64,000 nt of DNA from Bradyrhizobium sp. CCGUVB1N3 (GTDB taxonomy: Bacteria; Pseudomonadota; Alphaproteobacteria; Rhizobiales; Xanthobacteraceae): positions 6,513,501 to 6,577,500 of the forward strand of contig NZ_JANADR010000001.1 in the NCBI RefSeq assembly GCF_024199925.1, read 5' to 3'. Below are positions 1 to 7,224 of the stretch, one piece after another. A program made the position numbers and the translations under genes. Under the pieces are notes generated by a model, which made no database searches, was not told the DNA's origin, and was given only the letters and a program-made list of their open reading frames with translations. How positions within the stretch are numbered: position 1 is the first letter of the stretch; every line of letters starts with the position of its first letter.

Positions 1-359
1 GTCACCTCGAGCGCCGGATAGATCGTGTCGTCGGCGAACACCGGCATGAGAAAGCGGCTTGACTGCTCGAGGAAGCCGACCAGCGACTCCTCGACCATGA
101 AGGGGAACAGGCCCGCGCCGGGTGCGGTGTGGATCAGCGTCTGGAAGCCGTGGGCGAGCAGATGCGGCATGCCGCGGGCGCGGCAATACTCCACGTCGTA
201 ATGCACCGGATGGGTGTCGCCGCTCGCGGTCTGGAATGCGGCGAATACGGCCGAGGTCTGCGTGCGGCTCGGCAGCACGAAGCGTTCGCCAAGGACGAAA
301 TCCTCAAACCAGCGTTGCGTGGGGATCATGCGATGCCGGGCCGGATCGAACGCGGTCAT
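1..359 (-). CDS. MaoC-family (R)-hydratase-like protein, C-terminus cut by window edge
   Basis: Only the first 119 codons are present; the gene runs off the left edge. The reading begins at an ATG (357-359 on the complement) and gives MTAFDPARHRMIPTQRWFED..., then a hot-dog-fold style segment with SGDTHPVHYDVEYCRARG followed by a Met-Pro and a His-Gly. This SGD-x-(N/H)P-h-H motif is the usual active-site signature of MaoC/(R)-specific enoyl-CoA hydratase domains, where Asp and His catalyse addition of water to a CoA-thioester double bond. Substrate cannot be told. The upstream neighbour (EamA exporter) is divergent, so no operon partner is visible here. Confidence 0.75.
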   Translation of the reverse strand, partial: MTAFDPARHRMIPTQRWFEDFVLGERFVLPSRTQTSAVFAAFQTASGDTHPVHYDVEYCRARGMPHLLAHGFQTLIHTAPGAGLFPFMVEESLVGFLEQSSRFLMPVFADDTIYPALEV

Positions 360-432
360 ATCTGCCTCTCTCTTGCCGGAGATATCAATCGCTACCGCGA
401 TGCGAAGAGTGCGACAATACGTTCAATTGGTC

Positions 433-465
433 ATGACCGGGCTTGTCCCAGGCGTCCACGTCATT
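433..465. repeat. Short interspersed repeat fragment (gggcttgtccc type)
   Basis: The segment reads catgaccgggcttgtccc followed by aggcgtccacgtc, with an internal ggg/ccc dyad. It resembles half of a common bradyrhizobial intergenic palindrome. It lies between the MaoC-like gene and the next repeat, outside coding sequence. Family assignment is from general recollection only. Confidence 0.35.
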
Positions 466-514
466 AAAACAACCGTCAGCGAGTCTATTCGCCGGTTCCT
501 GACGCTTCCCTCCG

Positions 515-604
515 CCCGTCATTGCGAGCGAAGCGAAGCAATCCAGCCTGTCTCCGCAGAAGCAGTCTGGATTGCTTCGTCGCTTCGCTCCTCGCAATGA
601 CGGG
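515..604. repeat. Interspersed palindromic repeat, about 90 bp
   Basis: The left arm (515-546) begins cccgtcattgcgagcgaag and ends in caatccag. The right arm (566-604) is its near-perfect inverse and ends gctcctcgcaatgacggg. The two arms flank a 19-nt loop, so the transcript would fold into one long hairpin. It sits directly in front of the EamA gene start at 624. Read through, it produces a spurious N-terminal extension of that gene. Confidence 0.8.
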
Positions 605-623
605 GTCTCTACGAACGACAGCA

Positions 624-1538
624 ATGCCTCTCTTCAAGAAACTCTCCGCCTATGACGAGCGCTCGGCGCGGCTGGCCGGCATCGCGCTGATGGTGTTGTC
701 GATCTTCCTGTTCTCGTTCGGCGATGCTATGGGCAAGTTCATCGTCGCGACCTATTCGGTGGGGCAGCTCTTGTTTCTGCGCGCCTGCGCCGCCTTGCTC
801 GTGCTGGCGCCGTCGATCTGGCGGCAGCGTCACGAATTCACCCATCTGGAGCGGCCGTGGTTGCAGCTCTTCCGCGTGGTGCTCTCGACGCTGGAGGTGG
901 CGGCCTTCTTCGTGGCGACGGTCTACCTGCCGCTCGCCGACGTCATCACCTATTATCTCGCCGGTCCCATTTTCGTCACCGCGCTGTCGGCGATCTTCTT
1001 AGGCGAGCAGGTCGGCTGGCGGCGCTGGACGGCGATCCTGATCGGCTTCTGCGGCGTCCTGATCGCGCTCCGCCCGTCGGCGCAGACGGTGAGCCTGCCG
1101 GCGCTGATCGCGCTCGGCGGCAGCCTGTCGTTTGCGACGCTGATGCTGGTCACGCGGTCCTTGCGCGAGACGCCCGACATCGTGATGGCCTCCTCGCAGT
1201 TCGGCGGCACGTTCTTGCTCGGGCTCGCACTTTCCCTGTTCCACTGGGTGCCGCCGAGCGCGGGCAGTCTCGTGGTGTTCGTGCTGGCCGGCTGCACCTC
1301 GGTCGCCGCGCTTCTGTGCGTCAACCGCTCGCTCAAGCTTGCGCCTGCGAGCGTGGTCGTGCCCTATCAATATTCGATGATCGTCTGGGCCGTGATCTTC
1401 GGCTTCGTCGTGTTCGGCGACGTCCCCTCGATCGCCACCATCATCGGCGCCGCCATCATCATCGGCGCCGGCTTCTACATCTATCTGCGCGAACGGGATT
1501 TGGGACGGCAGGACACGCAGGTGAATCCGCCTGTGTGA
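624..1538 (+). CDS. EamA/DMT-family transporter
   Basis: This 304-aa integral membrane protein has about ten hydrophobic helices in two similar halves, the layout of EamA (drug/metabolite transporter) proteins. The first half starts GIALMVLSIFLFSFGDAMGK and the second follows an ALGGSLSFATLMLVTRSL stretch. A typical LGEQVGWRRWTAILIGFCGV segment closes the first half. Members export metabolites or take up small solutes; the substrate cannot be inferred. I start at ATG 624 (MPLFKKLSAYDERSARLAG), because the open frame upstream is made of the palindromic repeat at 515-604. It is monocistronic as far as can be seen. Confidence 0.85.
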   Translation: MPLFKKLSAYDERSARLAGIALMVLSIFLFSFGDAMGKFIVATYSVGQLLFLRACAALLVLAPSIWRQRHEFTHLERPWLQLFRVVLSTLEVAAFFVATVYLPLADVITYYLAGPIFVTALSAIFLGEQVGWRRWTAILIGFCGVLIALRPSAQTVSLPALIALGGSLSFATLMLVTRSLRETPDIVMASSQFGGTFLLGLALSLFHWVPPSAGSLVVFVLAGCTSVAALLCVNRSLKLAPASVVVPYQYSMIVWAVIFGFVVFGDVPSIATIIGAAIIIGAGFYIYLRERDLGRQDTQVNPPV

Positions 1539-1551
1539 GTGCAAGTGCGAT

Positions 1552-1689
1552 CGTCGTCCCGGGGCGCGCGAAGCGCGAGCCCGGGACCCATAACCACAGG
1601 GAGTGGTTTGGCGAAGACTGGCGGTTGCCAGATCGCGCCATAACTCCTCCCTGGGATTATGGGTCCCGGCCTCCGCCGGGACGACGACT
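1552..1689. repeat. Interspersed repeat, 'gtcccgg...gacccataacc' family, copy 1
   Basis: The ends are inverted (cgtcgtcccgggg... and ...ccgccgggacgacga) and the interior contains gggacccataaccacaggg and ggtttggcgaagactgg. The same interior words recur at 35920-36061 and 52858-52986, which defines a dispersed family with about 130-140 bp copies. It lies between the convergent EamA and GNAT genes and may serve as a bidirectional hairpin. Confidence 0.75.
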
Positions 1690-1712
1690 GTGATTGCGGC
1701 GCCGCTCGCGCC

Positions 1713-2306
1713 TTACCGCACTCTTCTCGCGCTGCTCCAGCTCTTCAGCGACGACCACACCCCGCGCGACAGGCGGAAGCAGTCGACGGGGGTCGAGGAT
1801 CCCAGGGCGTAGAAGCGGTGCAGCTGGACGCCGCTCCACTGGAAGCCGCACTTCTCCAGCACGTTGCGCGAGGCCGGATTGGTGACGCGCGCGCCGGCGT
1901 AGAGATGGTCTTCCGAGAACTCCTCGAAGAAGAAGTCGATCGCGCCGCGCGCAGCCTCGGTGGCAAAGCCTTTTCCCCAATGCTCGACGCCGAGCCAGTA
2001 GCCGAGCTCGGCATTGTCAGGCGTCGAGCAGTCGATCCCGATCATGCCCACGGGCGCATTGTCATGCTCGATCAGGAACACGGTCTCGCTGCCCAGCTCT
2101 GCGGTGGCGCGGACGAATGCCACGGCGTCCTCGTGCGAATAGGGATGCGGCAGGCGACGCGTGTTCTCGGCGATGCGGCGGTCGTTGGCGAGGCGCGCGA
2201 TCGCCTTGACGTCGGCGAGCGTCGGCTTGCGCAAGGTCAACCGCTCGGTGGCGACGACATCGGGCCTCGCCTCGCGCAAATGGGTGCTCGAAAAGTCCTG
2301 CAACAT
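1713..2306 (-). CDS. GNAT-family N-acetyltransferase (RimJ/RimL type)
   Basis: This 197-aa protein has the RimJ/RimL-like order: ERLTLRKPTLADVKAIARL at the start, then a beta-strand GMIGIDC, an ELGYWLGVEHWGKGFATEA stretch carrying the acetyl-CoA pyrophosphate-binding loop (W-G-K-G-F-A-T-E-A), and a C-terminal NPASRNVLEKCGF, the usual RimJ ending. The family transfers acetyl groups from acetyl-CoA to amines or to N-terminal/side-chain amino groups. The substrate is unknown. I chose ATG 2306 because a GGAG lies six bases upstream; an in-frame TTG at 2321 would add five residues. It is convergent with the EamA gene and follows the rpmA terminator in the same direction. Confidence 0.85.
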   Translation of the reverse strand: MLQDFSSTHLREARPDVVATERLTLRKPTLADVKAIARLANDRRIAENTRRLPHPYSHEDAVAFVRATAELGSETVFLIEHDNAPVGMIGIDCSTPDNAELGYWLGVEHWGKGFATEAARGAIDFFFEEFSEDHLYAGARVTNPASRNVLEKCGFQWSGVQLHRFYALGSSTPVDCFRLSRGVWSSLKSWSSARRVR

Positions 2307-2332
2307 GTCCGGCTCCGTCAAAGACTTGAGTC

Positions 2333-2368
2333 AAAACGAAAATGGGGAGGCCGGTTTCCCGCCTCCCC
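2333..2368 (-). terminator. Rho-independent terminator after rpmA
   Basis: On the minus strand the RNA folds into a hairpin with arms GGGGAGGC and GCCTCCCC (2344-2368 on the plus strand), followed by a U-rich run (attttcgtttt). It lies 80 bases past the rpmA stop and closes the rplU-rpmA transcript. Confidence 0.8.
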
Positions 2369-2447
2369 TGGAGCCTTCGATCTTTTGATCTTAAGGACTC
2401 CGCCGGTTTGGTCAGGACCCGGCGGACTCCAAATTTGATCCACCGTG

Positions 2448-2717
2448 TTATTCAGCCGCCTCTGCGATCGGAAGTACCGATACGAATGTGCGGCCGTTGG
2501 CTTTAGCCTGGAACGCAACGCGACCTTCGACCTTCGCGAACAGAGTGTGGTCAGTGCCCATGCCCACATTAAGGCCGGGATGCCAGGTGGTGCCGCGCTG
2601 GCGCGCGATGATGTTGCCGGGAATCACATGCTCCCCGCCGAACACCTTGACGCCGAGGCGCTTGCCCTTCGAATCGCGGCCGTTACGCGATGAACCGCCT
2701 GCTTTTTTGTGAGCCAT
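2448..2717 (-). CDS. rpmA: 50S ribosomal protein L27
   Basis: This 89-aa protein starts [20 protein letters not shown] and continues [20 protein letters not shown], which is diagnostic for bacterial L27. L27 is a large-subunit protein whose flexible N-terminus reaches the peptidyl-transferase centre. The N-terminus begins directly with the Ala-His-Lys-Lys form, with no cleavable extension as found in Firmicutes. It lies 103 bases downstream of rplU on the same strand, the usual bacterial order, and is followed by a strong terminator at 2333-2368. Confidence 0.98.
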   Translation of the reverse strand: MAHKKAGGSSRNGRDSKGKRLGVKVFGGEHVIPGNIIARQRGTTWHPGLNVGMGTDHTLFAKVEGRVAFQAKANGRTFVSVLPIAEAAE

Positions 2718-2781
2718 GGCTCGTCTCCGAAATCCTGCGTATTTCTAGATCAATTCCTTGACGGAATCATTTCACTTTTTC

Positions 2782-2809
2782 TCACGCATCAATTTGTGAA
2801 TTGGCGTGA
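2782..2809 (-). other. Hairpin in the rplU-rpmA spacer
   Basis: Two nested perfect stems are visible: tcacgc/gcgtga (2782-2787, 2804-2809) and caatt/aattg (2790-2794, 2799-2803), with a tgtg loop. On the minus-strand transcript it is followed by gaaaaagtg, not a U run, so it is unlikely to be a full terminator. It could act as an RNA processing or stability element between the two ribosomal genes. Confidence 0.5.
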
Positions 2810-2820
2810 TCAAAGTTTCG

Positions 2821-3195
2821 CTATTCAGCGGCTTCCTTTGCCACCTTCTCCTTCTTCGGACGCGGCCCCTTGGTGGGCTTGGCGTTGCCGGTCAGGATCT
2901 CGGTGACGCGGAGCACGGTGATCTCGTCGCGATAGCCGCGCTTGCGGCGCGAATTCTTGCGGCGGCGCTTCTTGAACGCGATGACCTTCGGCCCGCGCTT
3001 GTGCTGGAGCACCTCGGCTGCCACGGACGCGCCCGCAACCGTCGGGGCACCCAGGACCGGCGTGTCACCGCCGACCAGCAAAACTTCACTCAGCTGCACG
3101 ATCGTGCCGACTTCGCCGGCGATCTTGCCAATTTCCAGGACATCATCCGCAACGACCCGGTACTGCCGGCCGCCGGTTTTGATGACTGCGAACAT
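2821..3195 (-). CDS. rplU: 50S ribosomal protein L21
   Basis: This 124-aa protein starts [20 protein letters not shown] and contains [15 protein letters not shown] and [25 protein letters not shown], the conserved L21 core and basic RNA-binding loop. L21 binds 23S rRNA in the large subunit. The C-terminus carries an extra tail ([23 protein letters not shown]), as in other alphaproteobacterial L21 proteins. It is the first gene of the rplU-rpmA operon; its leader (3196-3360) contains small hairpins. Confidence 0.97.
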   Translation of the reverse strand: MFAVIKTGGRQYRVVADDVLEIGKIAGEVGTIVQLSEVLLVGGDTPVLGAPTVAGASVAAEVLQHKRGPKVIAFKKRRRKNSRRKRGYRDEITVLRVTEILTGNAKPTKGPRPKKEKVAKEAAE

Positions 3196-3532
3196 CGTTC
3201 TCTTCCTTCGTGTTCAATCCCGGTCTTTCGGACTTTCGTCCGGGCCGGCTTTTTGTCAGTCGCTATGGGTTTTCAGCGTTCTGCGCGGGTGGGGTATGAC
3301 CCTCAAAATCCACGCAAAAACAAGCGGCGCGAGAAACGCCCCGCGCCGGCTGGGGGACTTATAGCGGCCGAGAGCCCCGAGTCAAGGAAAACCGGGCTGA
3401 AAAAGCCCCGAATTTGAAGGATTTGGCTGGTTCTTGCCGCAAGGCCCGGGACCTTCGGATAGTTGGCAGCAGCTGCAACCATTGAGTTCCCCCGCCGTTG
3501 TCATCCCGAATTTCAAAGCGGGCAAGGGCTCC
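3196..3532. promoter_or_regulatory. Divergent leader region between rplU and the ROK-like gene
   Basis: This non-coding stretch of 337 bases holds the leaders and promoters of two divergent genes. On the rplU side the RNA can form a five-pair stem cggac/gtccg closed by a GAAA tetraloop (3229-3242), inside a longer ccgg-rich pairing. No textbook -35/-10 pair could be assigned with confidence. A TTG-started extension of the ROK-like frame from 3434 is possible but not favoured. Confidence 0.4.
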
Positions 3533-4678
3533 ATGGCAGACGAGCTGGTTTTGACGACGGGGATCGCGCAGCACGGCGCTTCCCGCCTGCCGTCGGTGGA
3601 CGTCGACAGTTTTAACGCCGAGCTGAAGGACGAGGACGGCTTTCTCGGCGACCGCGCCAGCAAGGGCGCGTTCCGGGCCATCCTGGACCATTGGCGCAAG
3701 CCGCTGCGCAAGACCGGCGAGGACCCCTTCGGCGACGAGCCCTCGGAGAAGATAGCCAAGAAGACGCTGGACGAGATGCTGGTCGGCGACGACACCGAGG
3801 CCTCCGCCGTGGTGCACAGCGCGATCGAGGATTTTGCCCAGGAGCTCGCTTACGTCACCCGCCGTTTCCTGAAGACGAAGGCCTGGGCGAAGACCGAACG
3901 CATCGTGGTTGGCGGCGGTTTTCGCGATTCCAGGCTCGGCGAACTGGCCATCGCGCGTGCCGACATCGTCCTGAAGGCCGAGGGTTTCAGGGGCGACATG
4001 CTGCCGATCCGCTTCCACCCGGACGAGGCGGCCCTGATCGGCGCGCTGCATCTGGCGCCGTCCTGGATTTTCGAGGCCCATGACAGCATCCTCGCGGTCG
4101 ATATCGGCGGCACCAATATCCGCTGCGGCGTGGTCGAGACCCGTTGGAAGAAAGCGAAGGACCTTTCCAAGGCCTGCGTCCGGAAGTCCGATCTGTGGCG
4201 TCACGCCGACGACGAGCCGACCCGCGAAGGCGCGGTGAAGCGGCTCACCAAGATGCTGAAGGAGCTGATCGCGGAGGCCGACACCGAGGGGTTGAGGCTC
4301 GCGCCCTTCATCGGCATCGCCTGTCCCGGCGTGATCAAGGAGGACGGCTCGATCGAGAAGGGCGCGCAAAATCTCCCCGGCAATTGGGAGAGCAGCAAGT
4401 TCAACCTGCCGGCGAGCCTCGTCGAGGGCATCCCCGCGATCGGCGAGCACGACACCGCGATCCTGATGCACAATGACGGCGTGGTGCAGGGGCTTTCCGA
4501 GGTGCCATTCATGCAGGACGTCGAGCGCTGGGGCGTCCTCACCATCGGCACCGGGCTTGGCAATGCGCGCTTCACCAACCGCCGCAAGGAGGCCAACGGC
4601 AAGGACCGTGACTCTACGGACGGGAAGAAGAAGGCCAAGGAAAGCAACAAGGAAAGCAAGCAAACCGACAAGGAGTAA
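3533..4678 (+). CDS. ROK-family sugar-kinase-like protein with permuted motif order
   Basis: This is a 381-aa protein. The ROK nucleotide-binding motif DIGGTNIRCG lies at residues 190-199, in the middle rather than at the N-terminus. After it come GIACPG (261-266), HND (313-315) and LTIGTGLG (336-343), the normal order of a ROK N-terminal half. The segment that usually forms the C-terminal half (ERIVVGGGF at 122-130, then DEAALIGALHLAP at 164-176) lies before the DIGGT motif. The usual CxCGxxGC zinc motif is absent. The C-terminus is a Lys-rich tail. ROK proteins phosphorylate sugars with ATP or act as repressors; no HTH is seen, so a kinase-like role is likelier. Start ATG 3533 is preceded by a purine-rich aaggg. 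Confidence 0.75.
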   Translation: MADELVLTTGIAQHGASRLPSVDVDSFNAELKDEDGFLGDRASKGAFRAILDHWRKPLRKTGEDPFGDEPSEKIAKKTLDEMLVGDDTEASAVVHSAIEDFAQELAYVTRRFLKTKAWAKTERIVVGGGFRDSRLGELAIARADIVLKAEGFRGDMLPIRFHPDEAALIGALHLAPSWIFEAHDSILAVDIGGTNIRCGVVETRWKKAKDLSKACVRKSDLWRHADDEPTREGAVKRLTKMLKELIAEADTEGLRLAPFIGIACPGVIKEDGSIEKGAQNLPGNWESSKFNLPASLVEGIPAIGEHDTAILMHNDGVVQGLSEVPFMQDVERWGVLTIGTGLGNARFTNRRKEANGKDRDSTDGKKKAKESNKESKQTDKE

Positions 4679-5027
4679 CCTTGATCGGTTAGGTTAAGGC
4701 ACGGATTGCGTTGCGGGGTGCCGTGCGCGCGCTACGGTCCGGCCCGTCGCCTCACGCCGGCCGGCGAAGCCGCCCTTCTCGGCCTGCAATTTCAATGAGC
4801 GGCAACGGGACCGCCAGTGTTTACCGCGTCTGGCGGTCCCACCCGTCGGGCCGTCGCCGTGCCGGCCCGTCTCTATCTCGGCCCAAGACCTCGGCCCAAG
4901 ACGTCGGCCCAAGACCTAGGCCCATGTGATTCGCGTCGGCCGGGCTCGGCTGCGCGCTCCGCCAGGTTCGGGAAGTTTTGGCACAAACTGCTCTTTGCAC
5001 CCGTTCTGCCCGGTCTAATATTACCGC
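4679..5027. other. Intergenic stretch with a 13-bp tandem repeat
   Basis: No convincing gene was found here. The one structured element is a tandem repeat at 4878-4924: three copies of tcggcccaagacc (one with a terminal g) followed by a partial copy taggccca. The longer open frame crossing this region (4817-5542) runs through the tRNA gene and is not real. Confidence 0.5.
4878..4924. repeat. 13-bp tandem repeat, about 3.6 copies
   Basis: Units tcggcccaagac(c/g) lie at 4878-4890, 4891-4903 and 4904-4916, then taggccca. The 13-bp period is not a multiple of three and there is no supporting coding frame, so this is probably a simple slippage repeat. Confidence 0.8.
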
Positions 5028-5129
5028 ATGGGGAACGATCTGGTGTTTCGTATCACGGTCATCGTCCTGGGAACGCTGCCGGTCGTACTGACGGCTTTGG
5101 CCGTCCTCGGCGCGCCGTTTGGAGACTGA
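5028..5129 (+). CDS. Possible 33-aa single-span membrane peptide
   Basis: The frame reads MGNDLVFRITVIVLGTLPVV, then LTALAVLGAPFGD and stop. Almost all of it is one hydrophobic helix flanked by a charged N-terminus and a short acidic end. Small peptides like this are often missed by gene callers. There is no strong Shine-Dalgarno sequence in front of the ATG, so this is only a candidate. It lies 197 bases upstream of the tRNA-Ser gene. Confidence 0.35.
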   Translation: MGNDLVFRITVIVLGTLPVVLTALAVLGAPFGD

Positions 5130-5326
5130 GCGCCCGAACCCGGCGCCGGTGCAGGACCACGCAAATCGGCGCGGAACCGGCTCTCAGCCCGGTTTCGGCT
5201 GCGTCTTTCCTGCGCGCACCATTCACGAGGCGCGGGATTTTCGTCCCGCCCGCCTTGTCTGGCCCGCCATCCTCGCCTAGAACACGCCCCGACCGCACGG
5301 GGCTACCCCCCGATCAGGCGCCTTCA

Positions 5327-5416
5327 GGAGAGGTGGCAGAGTGGTTGAATGCACCGCACTCGAAATGCGGCATAGGTGCAAGCCTATCGGGGGTTCGAAT
5401 CCCTCCCTCTCCGCCA
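5327..5416 (+). tRNA. tRNA-Ser (anticodon CGA)
   Basis: This 90-nt gene includes an encoded CCA end. The acceptor arms ggagagg and cctctcc pair perfectly, with G as discriminator base. The anticodon stem ccgca/tgcgg encloses ct-CGA-aa, and the T arm contains ggttcgaatcc. A long variable arm (between the anticodon and T arms) is typical of tRNA-Ser. CGA reads UCG codons. No integrase or duplicated 3' end is seen beside it, so it is not an obvious island attachment site. Confidence 0.97.
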
Positions 5417-5478
5417 TGCTCACGACATTCCAGTAAGCGCCTTCGCCCTTCGGGCTCCAGCTGCCCGAACGCCTTGCC

Positions 5479-6501
5479 TCACCGCCACCCGAGCGCGGGA
5501 GCGACGTGCTTCAGGATCGCTTCGATCGCATGGGCGCAGTAGGCGACGCCCAGCTGGTTGGGGATGGTCAGCAGCAACGTGTCCGCTTCGGTGATGGCGT
5601 CGTCCGCCCGGAGCTGCTCGATCAGGACGTCCGGCTCGGCGGCATAGCTGCGGCCGAAGATCGCGCGCGTCTGCGGATCGATGAAACCGATCTGGTCCTC
5701 GGATTCGCCGCCGCGTCCGAAATAGGCGCGATCGCGATCATCCATCAGCGCGAAGATGCTGCGGCTGACCGAGACGCGCGGCTCTCGGACATGGCCGGCC
5801 TCCTTCCAGGCAGCACGGTAGGCGCGGATCTGCGCGGCCTGCTGCACGTGGAAGGCTTCGCCGGTCTCGTCGTTCTTCAACGTCGAGCTTTGCAGGTTCA
5901 TGCCGAGCCTGGCCGCCCAGACGGCGGTGGCGTTCGAGCCGGCGCCCCACCAGATCCGCTCGCGCAGGCCCTCCGAATGCGGCTCGAGGCGCAGTAGGCC
6001 GGGCGGGTTTGGAAACATCGGCTGCGGATTGGGCTTTGCAAAACCTTCGCCACGCAAGAGGTCGAGGAAAACCTCGGCATGACGCCGGCCCATGTCGGCG
6101 TCATCAGCGCCCTCGGCCGGCTGATAGCCGAAATAGCGCCAGCCATCGATCACCTGCTCGGGCGAGCCGCGGCTGATGCCGAGCTGCAGCCGTCCGCCGG
6201 CGATCAGATCGGCGCTGCCTGCGTCCTCCACCATATAGAGTGGATTCTCGTAGCGCATGTCGATGACCGCGGTGCCGATCTCGATACGGCGGGTCCTCGC
6301 ACCGACCGCCGCCAGCAGCGGAAAGGGCGAGGCGAGCTGGCGCGCGAAATGATGGACGCGGAAATAGGCCCCGTCGGCGCCCAGTTCTTCGGCGGCGACC
6401 GCGAGCTCGATGGATTGCAACAGCGTATCCCCAGCCGAGCGGGTCTGCGATTGCGGCGAGGGCGTCCAGTGCCCGAACGAGAGAAAGCCGATCTTTTTCA
6501 T
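5479..6501 (-). CDS. Luciferase-like (LLM class) flavin-dependent oxidoreductase
   Basis: This 340-aa protein matches the bacterial luciferase-like TIM-barrel family. It begins MKKIGFLSFGHWTPSPQSQTR, then LAVAAEELGADGAYFRVHHFARQLASP, RRIEIGTAVIDMRYENPLYMVEDAG and GGRLQLGISRGSPEQVIDG. These are the usual strands around the flavin (reduced FMN or F420) and substrate pocket. LLM enzymes oxidise organic substrates using reduced flavin supplied by a separate reductase; none is adjacent. It is convergent with the tRNA gene and divergent from the membrane-anchored gene at 6674. Confidence 0.88.
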   Translation of the reverse strand: MKKIGFLSFGHWTPSPQSQTRSAGDTLLQSIELAVAAEELGADGAYFRVHHFARQLASPFPLLAAVGARTRRIEIGTAVIDMRYENPLYMVEDAGSADLIAGGRLQLGISRGSPEQVIDGWRYFGYQPAEGADDADMGRRHAEVFLDLLRGEGFAKPNPQPMFPNPPGLLRLEPHSEGLRERIWWGAGSNATAVWAARLGMNLQSSTLKNDETGEAFHVQQAAQIRAYRAAWKEAGHVREPRVSVSRSIFALMDDRDRAYFGRGGESEDQIGFIDPQTRAIFGRSYAAEPDVLIEQLRADDAITEADTLLLTIPNQLGVAYCAHAIEAILKHVAPALGWR

Positions 6502-6673
6502 GCTGCCAATCTAGTTATGTCCGGGCTGGTTTACGATGGTCAATGTGAACGACTGGTTCGGGCTTGCTTGACGTGGGCGGCTCCAGCTATTTTCAACCTC
6601 CGGTGTTGCTCCTCCAAGCGCGACTTGGCGCGCAAGCTCACCACGGTTTGCCTGGCGGTCCAGGAACTATGCG

Positions 6674-7189
6674 ATGGCGGACTGGCTTACTCACTTTTTC
6701 TATTCGTTTGCGAACCAGGCCGGTGCCTGGTTCGTCGGCATCGTCTTGACCGTGCTCGGACTGTTTTCGGCGCGGCTTGTGGAGAAAATAAAGTTCGCCC
6801 TGAACCGGGCCGACATGCGCGCCAAGTACTATGAAGAAATGGCGATCGATATCAGTCATTTCGTCTTTATCATCGATCGGCTCGTGAAGGTCTATTACGG
6901 CAGCACATGGGCCAGTGACGACGACAAGAGCGCTATTGCGCAAGAGTACAATGAGGTGATGAACACGATTTCAAGGAAGGAATACGTCTACCGCTCATGG
7001 GTCCAGCGCTTCTGGGACAAGGAAACTGCAGCCGCCTTCGATCTGACCATGGAAAAGATGAAGGCCGTCGACCGTCTCCTGATTCTGATCAACGAGGGCG
7101 GCAACCAGAAGGATAATCTGGAAAAACTCAATGTCGCGTTTCGCGACCTCCGCCAGACAGCCTCTGACCTGCTTGCGGCAAGCGTTTAG
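6674..7189 (+). CDS. Membrane-anchored protein of unknown function
   Basis: I do not recognise this 171-aa protein. One N-terminal transmembrane segment (about residues 12-32, FANQAGAWFVGIVLTVLGLF) is followed by about 135 mainly helical, charged residues, with motifs such as RADMRAKYYEEMAIDISHF and AAFDLTMEKMKAVDRLLILI. The soluble part is likely cytoplasmic and could be helical-bundle or coiled-coil in nature. An AGGA precedes the ATG. Codon use is noticeably less GC-rich at third positions than in its neighbours (for example aagtactatgaagaaatg), which may hint at later acquisition. A shared terminator follows at 7198-7224. Confidence 0.7.
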   Translation: MADWLTHFFYSFANQAGAWFVGIVLTVLGLFSARLVEKIKFALNRADMRAKYYEEMAIDISHFVFIIDRLVKVYYGSTWASDDDKSAIAQEYNEVMNTISRKEYVYRSWVQRFWDKETAAAFDLTMEKMKAVDRLLILINEGGNQKDNLEKLNVAFRDLRQTASDLLAASV

Positions 7190-7197
7190 GTGAACGC

Positions 7198-7224
7198 AAA
7201 GCCCGCTAACCTCTGCGGGCTTTT
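7198..7224. terminator. Bidirectional terminator
   Basis: Arms aaagcccgc (7198-7206) and gcgggcttt (7215-7223) flank an 8-nt loop, with A and T runs on the outer sides. It lies between the convergent ends of the 6674-7189 gene and the MocR-type gene, whose stop codon falls inside the left arm. It can work on both strands. Confidence 0.85.

Noticed and set aside
522..623. N-terminal extension of the EamA gene frame
   Set aside because: These 34 codons read through the palindromic repeat; the membrane protein proper starts at ATG 624.
3359..4663. 434-aa open frame on the minus strand opposite the ROK-like gene
   Set aside because: It is a high-GC shadow frame; the plus-strand frame carries the ROK motifs.
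4878..4924. Tandem repeats considered as a CRISPR array
   Set aside because: Units are 13 bp with no spacers and there are no cas genes; it is a simple tandem repeat.
5327..5416. tRNA-Ser as an integration site for a mobile island
   Set aside because: No integrase, no duplicated tRNA 3' end and no change to foreign gene content nearby.
4817..5542. 241-aa open frame
   Set aside because: It runs across the tRNA-Ser gene and through repeats, with no domain signal.
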